From Kribbella monticola (GTDB lineage Bacteria; Actinomycetota; Actinomycetes; Propionibacteriales; Kribbellaceae), in assembly GCF_003261635.1 (NCBI RefSeq), contig NZ_QFXK01000004.1, forward strand, positions 1 to 64,000: a stretch of 64,000 nucleotides of DNA. The letters run 5' to 3'. This document shows, piece after piece, positions 59,688-64,000 of this stretch. The notes below the pieces were generated by a model. That model saw only the letters and a program-made list of their open reading frames with translations, had not been told where the DNA came from and searched no databases. The translations under genes and the position numbers were made by a program. Each line of letters starts with the position of its first letter. Position 1 is the stretch's first letter.

Positions 59688-62600
59688 TCACGGCGTCATC
59701 TGGTCCGAGCCGGCGTCGTACCGGCGTTGCAGGAGCGGGAAGACACCGGTGACGGTCGGCCGGGGTTGACCGTCGATATCAGGCGAAGGTGCCGGAACCG
59801 TGTAGCTGAAGCCCGTGGTCGGCGTACCCCACCGGACGACCGCACTGGCCGCGCCGAGCCCTCGCGCCGGGGTGGTCGGCGTACCGGTCGCGACATGGAA
59901 GTCGCCCATCAGCGAGGGCGGCAGCAGTTGCGCCACGATCGCCGCCTGCCGGAAGGCGGGGTAGGACCGGACCGCGAGCACGTTCACGGTCACCTCGTAC
60001 GGCGAGACGAACCGCGGGTCGGCCGTGGAGTTCGACGGATCCGGGGCGGATCCCGTCTCGTCCTGCAGCACCGAGTGGGTGGGTGTCAACAGCGCGCCGG
60101 GTACATCGGCGACACCCATGTCCCAGTTGTTCACGGAGTTGGCCGTGCCATCGGGTAGCTGACCGCCGATGCCGTAGACCCAGCCGCCGCTGAAGGAGCC
60201 GGCCCGGTTGTCCCAGAAGACGTCGTTGAGCAACGTCGGCTTGCTGTACGTCGTGTTACCGAGCGCCTGGGAGCCGGGGAACAACGTCGTGTTCCGCAGC
60301 CTTGCCTGCAACGGATCGCTGTTCGCCGCGGTGGACAGGCCGGCCGGAGCCGGGTCACCGTTGCTCGTCACAGCGGTCGCGGTGGTCAGATTCTTCGTCA
60401 CGGTGTTGTTGACGACGTTGACGAACGGCGCGTCGTCCATCGCCAGTCCGCCACCTTCGTGCGCGGAGACGTTGTCGGCGATGGTGTTGTCGGTGATGTC
60501 GATCGGCTGCGGGTCGTTCCGGGTGATGTGCGAGCCGCCGACCTGCAGCAGCCGGATCCCGCCGCCGTCGTCGTTGGCCAAGTTGGTCTGGATCGTGTTC
60601 CGGTCGATCTTGACCGGGCCGCTGCCGGGTGACAGCGCCGTCGGCGTGGCCGGGAGTTCACCGGCGACCATGATGCCGCCGCCCTCGTCGTAGGAGGAGT
60701 TGAACCAGATCCGGTTGGCAGTGATGCTTCCACCGTTGCTGCCGCCGGCATTCGCCATGTAGCCGAAGGCGGAGATGCCGCCGCCGTACTCCGCGGAGAA
60801 GTTGCCGCAGATCGCGTTGGCGTCGATCTGGTATCCGTCGCTGCCGGTGAACAGCCCGATTCCGCCGGCCAGGTTGGTCCCACCGTTGTCGCGGATCTGG
60901 TTCCGGGCGATCACCGGGTCGTAGTTCCGGTTGTCGCCGACGTACGGCGTACCGATCCGGATGCCGCCGCCGTACGAGCCCCCGTTGCCGACGATCACGT
61001 TGTCGGTCACCCGCAGGTTGCGGACATTCGCGTGGGCATAGACGCCGCCGCCCTGGGTCACCAGCGCACCTGCCGCGCCGTACGGCGTCTTGATGCCGCC
61101 GGTGAGCACGTTGACGTTGCCGGGGATGTCGGCCTGAGCACCACCGGTGATCGTGAAGCCGTCGAGCGTGACCGGCCAGCTGGCCGGAGTGACACCTGCC
61201 AGTGCCGGATCGTCGAGGGCTGTGACGACGGCGGAGTCGGGAACCGCAGGGTCACCGGAGTACGTCAGGCCGCTGATCCGGGTGACCCAGTCGATCCCGT
61301 TCTGGTTGTCCAGGTTGAAGCCCGAGCCGTCCAGGATCGAGCCCGGGATCCAGGTCTTCGCCGCGTCGAAGCCGCCGGGGCCGACGCCCTGGATCTTCAC
61401 CTGGTGATGGACGATGACGTTCTCGTTGTAGTCACCGCGTGGGTTGGCGGCGGTCTGGGTGTTCGGCCAGACCACGACCAGGTGGTACGGCTTGGCCGGC
61501 ACGATGATCTGACCGGCGTTGTTGCGCACGGCCCTGGACGGCCGGGCGGCCTCCAGCCCTGCTTGCACGGTCTTGTAGGTCTTGGTCGGGCCGACCTCCG
61601 TCAGCTGCGGGTTGTTCGGATCGGTACCGGGGATCGACGCATTCGTTGCCGACAGCACCTGGATGGTGATGCCGTTGACGCTGTGCTGCCCGTTGTGGCC
61701 GGTGATCGCCAGTTCTGCCGCACCGAACGCGAACAGGTTCGGCACCGTGAAGGTGATGCTCTTGTCGGTCCAGCTGGTCACCGTCATCGCGGTGCCGTTC
61801 AGCGTGATCCGATCGGGACCTCCGGCATCACCGAAGCCCAGGCCGCTGACCGTGATCGAACGGTTCGGATCACCACGCCGGATGTACGGACGGCTGACCG
61901 CCAGGATTTGCGGCGTACTGGCACCCAGGTCGCAGAAGGTCGGGTTGACCGTCGTCGTGTCCGGTGCGAGCACGGTCGACGCAACCTGGGTCGGCGCCTC
62001 GTCCGTCACGGTGTAGAGGCCCGGCCAACCCTGGAAGTTGGTCGCGATCGTGCGGAACCGTGGGTTGTAGTCGGAATTGAGAGCTCCTGGCTGACCCGGA
62101 TCGTTGCCGACGAAGCGGTACATGTTCGGGCAGGGCCCGGCCGGCACCGGACAGTTGTAGGTCCCGGTCGACGGCTCCAGCCCCTCGTACATGCCGTTGA
62201 AGTCGGTGTGGACGGTGTCCATCAGCCGACCGGACCAGTCGTACAGCCCGACCGGGACGAAGGGCAGCCCCTGCGCCTCGCCGTAGTTGACGCTGCGCTT
62301 GTCCAGCGTGAGCCCGAGGTCGTTCAGCGTGAGACCCCAGAAGTGCGTCGGGATCGGCACGTCGGTGAACAGGCTGAAGTTGGGCGCGGTCGCCTGGTTG
62401 GCGCGCAGCCCCACCAGCTTGTCGACGCACGAGGGCCGCTCGTAGCCCTGGTACGGGCTGCCGCCACCGGCGTTGAAGTTCGCGTTGGTGACATCGACGG
62501 TGTGCAACGGACCGGCACACGGCGAGATGATGCCTGCCTGCTGCGACGGCGGTTGGGCCGGCGGAGTCGGCGTGGCGTCAGGTGGTCCGGCAGGGTCGTT

Positions 62601-64000
62601 CGCCGCGGCCGGAGTGGCCGGCGGGTAGTTCTCCTGCGGCAGGTAGGTGTCGCCGTCGAAGACGTTGACATCTTCTTCCTTCGTGGCCTGGTACATCGGC
62701 TTGCCGTCGACCGGGTCGTTCGGAATGTCGACCGACACGATGTAGTCGCGAGCAGGCAGATCCTGCTCGGTCCCAGCCGGCAACGGCGCGTACATCGCCA
62801 GCCCGTCCGGGTTGTGCACCGTGTCCGTGGGCGGGTAGAGGTTGATCTTCGAGGTTGCGAACCCGTAGTTGCCGTTGACCGTCTGGCTGCCGCCGGCGCT
62901 GTCGCTGGCTCCCACCGCGAGCCCCATCATCGGCGCCTCGACGCACATCGCGTTCGCAGCCGGCCCGAAGGCGGGCAACGCCTGCTGGTCGGTGAGCGGC
63001 GTGTTGTTGTACTGACGTGCGGTGCACCCTCGTGGCGGCTGCCACTTCTCCGAGGTGTAGGAGTCCTGCACCTCCGGTCCCTTGACGAACGCCCCGTACT
63101 GCGGGTTGTCAGTCATGCCGCCGTTGCCGTCCGGGATCTGTTTCGGCTCGGTCTGGTACCCCTGCCGGCAGAGCTCGGCCGGCGTGGCGTCGGTGCAGGC
63201 CAGCGGCACGTAGAGCTTCACCGGTACGTCGGGGATGCCGGGCTGGTACGGCTCGGTCGCCGCCATCGCCGGGTCGAGCTCGTTGCGGGTGGTGTCGTAG
63301 GTGACCGTACCGACGATGCCGCCGTTCGTACCGGGGTCGTAGGGCTGCACACCCCAGTCGATCTGGCCGCTGAGGCCGATGATCGGCAGGAAGTCGAGGT
63401 CGACCAGGCTGCCCAGCTGGGTCGTCGCCTTGGTCTCGTTGGCGCCCTTGTAGGTGATGCCGGTGGTCTTGTAACGGGTGTTGAAGGCTTCCAGCACCAG
63501 CCACTTGCCGAGCGGATAGGTTTCCCTGATGTCGTAGTTGCCGTTGACATCGGTTGTGGCCGTGTTCGTGTACTGGTCCATCAGTGAGTTGTCGCGTTCG
63601 CGGACGGTCAGTGCGAAGCTGGGCACGGCCCGCTCGCCGGTGTCCTGCTTACCGTTGCCGTTGGCATCGATGAAGACCTTGCCGTGCAGGTGGCTGAACC
63701 AGCCGACCAGCATCTCGTTGCCGACATCGGTCACGTCGCCGTTGTGCACCTCGACGTTGAAGCTCCATAGGATGTAGTCCTGGTCGTCGTCCCACAAGGT
63801 CAGCTGATAGGTGCCGTCCGGGACGTTCTTGATGTCGAAGCTGCCGTCCGCCGCGCCTCGTCCGACGAACACGGCCGCATCGCCGGCGTCGAGATCGGAC
63901 AGGGCGACCCACGGATTGGCGATCGGGCCGTCGGACTTGGCGCCGGCGAAACCTGTCTCCGGTACGACCTGGCCGTTCTGACCGCCGATGTAGGGCAGGC
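59688..64000 (-). CDS. Giant secreted repeat protein, 3' part (SdrD-like, IPT/TIG and beta-helix segments)
   Basis: The frame is open to the right edge without a stop, so the start lies beyond the window; the visible part is over 1430 residues. It starts LPYIGGQNGQ and has SdrD/Cna-B-like modules (GKVFIDANGNGKQDTGE, TTDVNGNYDI), a Pro/Ala-rich linker near codons for PPDATPTPPAQPPSQ, another SdrD-like module, an IPT/TIG domain (RSITVSGLGFGDAGGPD) and a right-handed beta-helix with repeated DNxI/GGGI units (NVIVGNGGSYGGGIRI, EYGGGISAF, DEGGGIMVA, DDGGGIRLL, HEGGGLAMDD). No cell-wall anchor or secretion tail is visible at the C-terminus. The family is unknown to me; adjacency to oxidase-like proteins suggests a shared extracellular structure. 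Confidence 0.8.
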   Translation of the reverse strand, partial: LPYIGGQNGQVVPETGFAGAKSDGPIANPWVALSDLDAGDAAVFVGRGAADGSFDIKNVPDGTYQLTLWDDDQDYILWSFNVEVHNGDVTDVGNEMLVGWFSHLHGKVFIDANGNGKQDTGERAVPSFALTVRERDNSLMDQYTNTATTDVNGNYDIRETYPLGKWLVLEAFNTRYKTTGITYKGANETKATTQLGSLVDLDFLPIIGLSGQIDWGVQPYDPGTNGGIVGTVTYDTTRNELDPAMAATEPYQPGIPDVPVKLYVPLACTDATPAELCRQGYQTEPKQIPDGNGGMTDNPQYGAFVKGPEVQDSYTSEKWQPPRGCTARQYNNTPLTDQQALPAFGPAANAMCVEAPMMGLAVGASDSAGGSQTVNGNYGFATSKINLYPPTDTVHNPDGLAMYAPLPAGTEQDLPARDYIVSVDIPNDPVDGKPMYQATKEEDVNVFDGDTYLPQENYPPATPAAANDPAGPPDATPTPPAQPPSQQAGIISPCAGPLHTVDVTNANFNAGGGSPYQGYERPSCVDKLVGLRANQATAPNFSLFTDVPIPTHFWGLTLNDLGLTLDKRSVNYGEAQGLPFVPVGLYDWSGRLMDTVHTDFNGMYEGLEPSTGTYNCPVPAGPCPNMYRFVGNDPGQPGALNSDYNPRFRTIATNFQGWPGLYTVTDEAPTQVASTVLAPDTTTVNPTFCDLGASTPQILAVSRPYIRRGDPNRSITVSGLGFGDAGGPDRITLNGTAMTVTSWTDKSITFTVPNLFAFGAAELAITGHNGQHSVNGITIQVLSATNASIPGTDPNNPQLTEVGPTKTYKTVQAGLEAARPSRAVRNNAGQIIVPAKPYHLVVVWPNTQTAANPRGDYNENVIVHHQVKIQGVGPGGFDAAKTWIPGSILDGSGFNLDNQNGIDWVTRISGLTYSGDPAVPDSAVVTALDDPALAGVTPASWPVTLDGFTITGGAQADIPGNVNVLTGGIKTPYGAAGALVTQGGGVYAHANVRNLRVTDNVIVGNGGSYGGGIRIGTPYVGDNRNYDPVIARNQIRDNGGTNLAGGIGLFTGSDGYQIDANAICGNFSAEYGGGISAFGYMANAGGSNGGSITANRIWFNSSYDEGGGIMVAGELPATPTALSPGSGPVKIDRNTIQTNLANDDGGGIRLLQVGGSHITRNDPQPIDITDNTIADNVSAHEGGGLAMDDAPFVNVVNNTVTKNLTTATAVTSNGDPAPAGLSTAANSDPLQARLRNTTLFPGSQALGNTTYSKPTLLNDVFWDNRAGSFSGGWVYGIGGQLPDGTANSVNNWDMGVADVPGALLTPTHSVLQDETGSAPDPSNSTADPRFVSPYEVTVNVLAVRSYPAFRQAAIVAQLLPPSLMGDFHVATGTPTTPARGLGAASAVVRWGTPTTGFSYTVPAPSPDIDGQPRPTVTGVFPLLQRRYDAGSDQMTP

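Noticed and set aside
61032-63587. An 851-codon open plus-strand frame opposite the giant secreted protein
   Set aside because: It lacks recognisable motifs and a ribosome binding site and is dominated by Arg, Val and Asp. The minus-strand reading has domain structure.

Overview
The window is high-GC actinobacterial DNA with dense, short-gapped transcription units, frequent GTG starts and many ATGA/GTGA overlaps. Gene content and protein style suggest a soil actinomycete of the Nocardioidaceae/Kribbella kind. This is inferred from general resemblance; no rRNA or other marker gene is present to settle it.

Positions 1-44,600 look like a dormancy/hypoxia island equivalent to the mycobacterial DosR (DevR) regulon. 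It carries five tandem-domain universal stress proteins, Acg-type nitroreductases (one intact, one internally deleted, one remnant), two Rv1733c-like membrane proteins, two P2-type cation ATPases, a VIT1/CCC1-type transporter and a Zn alcohol dehydrogenase. It also carries a beta-phosphoglucomutase-like HAD with a GH65 phosphorylase, a CBS-BON protein, a stomatin homologue, a sulfide:quinone oxidoreductase with TusE- and DsrE-like proteins, and central-carbon enzymes (class I aldolase, GAPDH, pyruvate phosphate dikinase). An acyl-CoA ligase with a wax-ester/triacylglycerol synthase completes the set. Almost every transcription unit here is preceded by a 16-bp palindrome-like element close to GGGACCTTCGGCCCTG. 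I count 16 copies, and one (41797-41812) has the GGGACTTTAG core of the mycobacterial DosR box. Together these suggest one regulon that moves the cell to energy-saving metabolism: storage lipid synthesis, PPi-linked glycolysis, disaccharide phosphorolysis, ion homeostasis and sulfide/redox handling. No DosR regulator is in the window. A DevS-like sensor that has lost its phospho-accepting histidine and its ATPase domain is present at 16.5 kb.

Positions 44,600-51,600 hold a different module without these elements: an ApbE flavin transferase, an OmpR-type two-component pair, a ferric-reductase-like transmembrane flavoprotein and two anchored FMN-binding proteins with SGAT flavinylation motifs. 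A second two-component pair follows. The first part reads as a membrane or extracytosolic flavin electron-transfer chain.

Positions 51,600-64,000 are all minus strand and concern copper and secreted proteins: a CopC-CopD fusion, a small membrane-anchored protein, three consecutive multicopper-oxidase-like secreted proteins (only one keeps obvious copper-site histidines; one is fused to Ig-like repeats and a lectin-like tail), and the 3' part of a giant secreted protein with SdrD-like, IPT/TIG and right-handed beta-helix segments that runs off the right edge.
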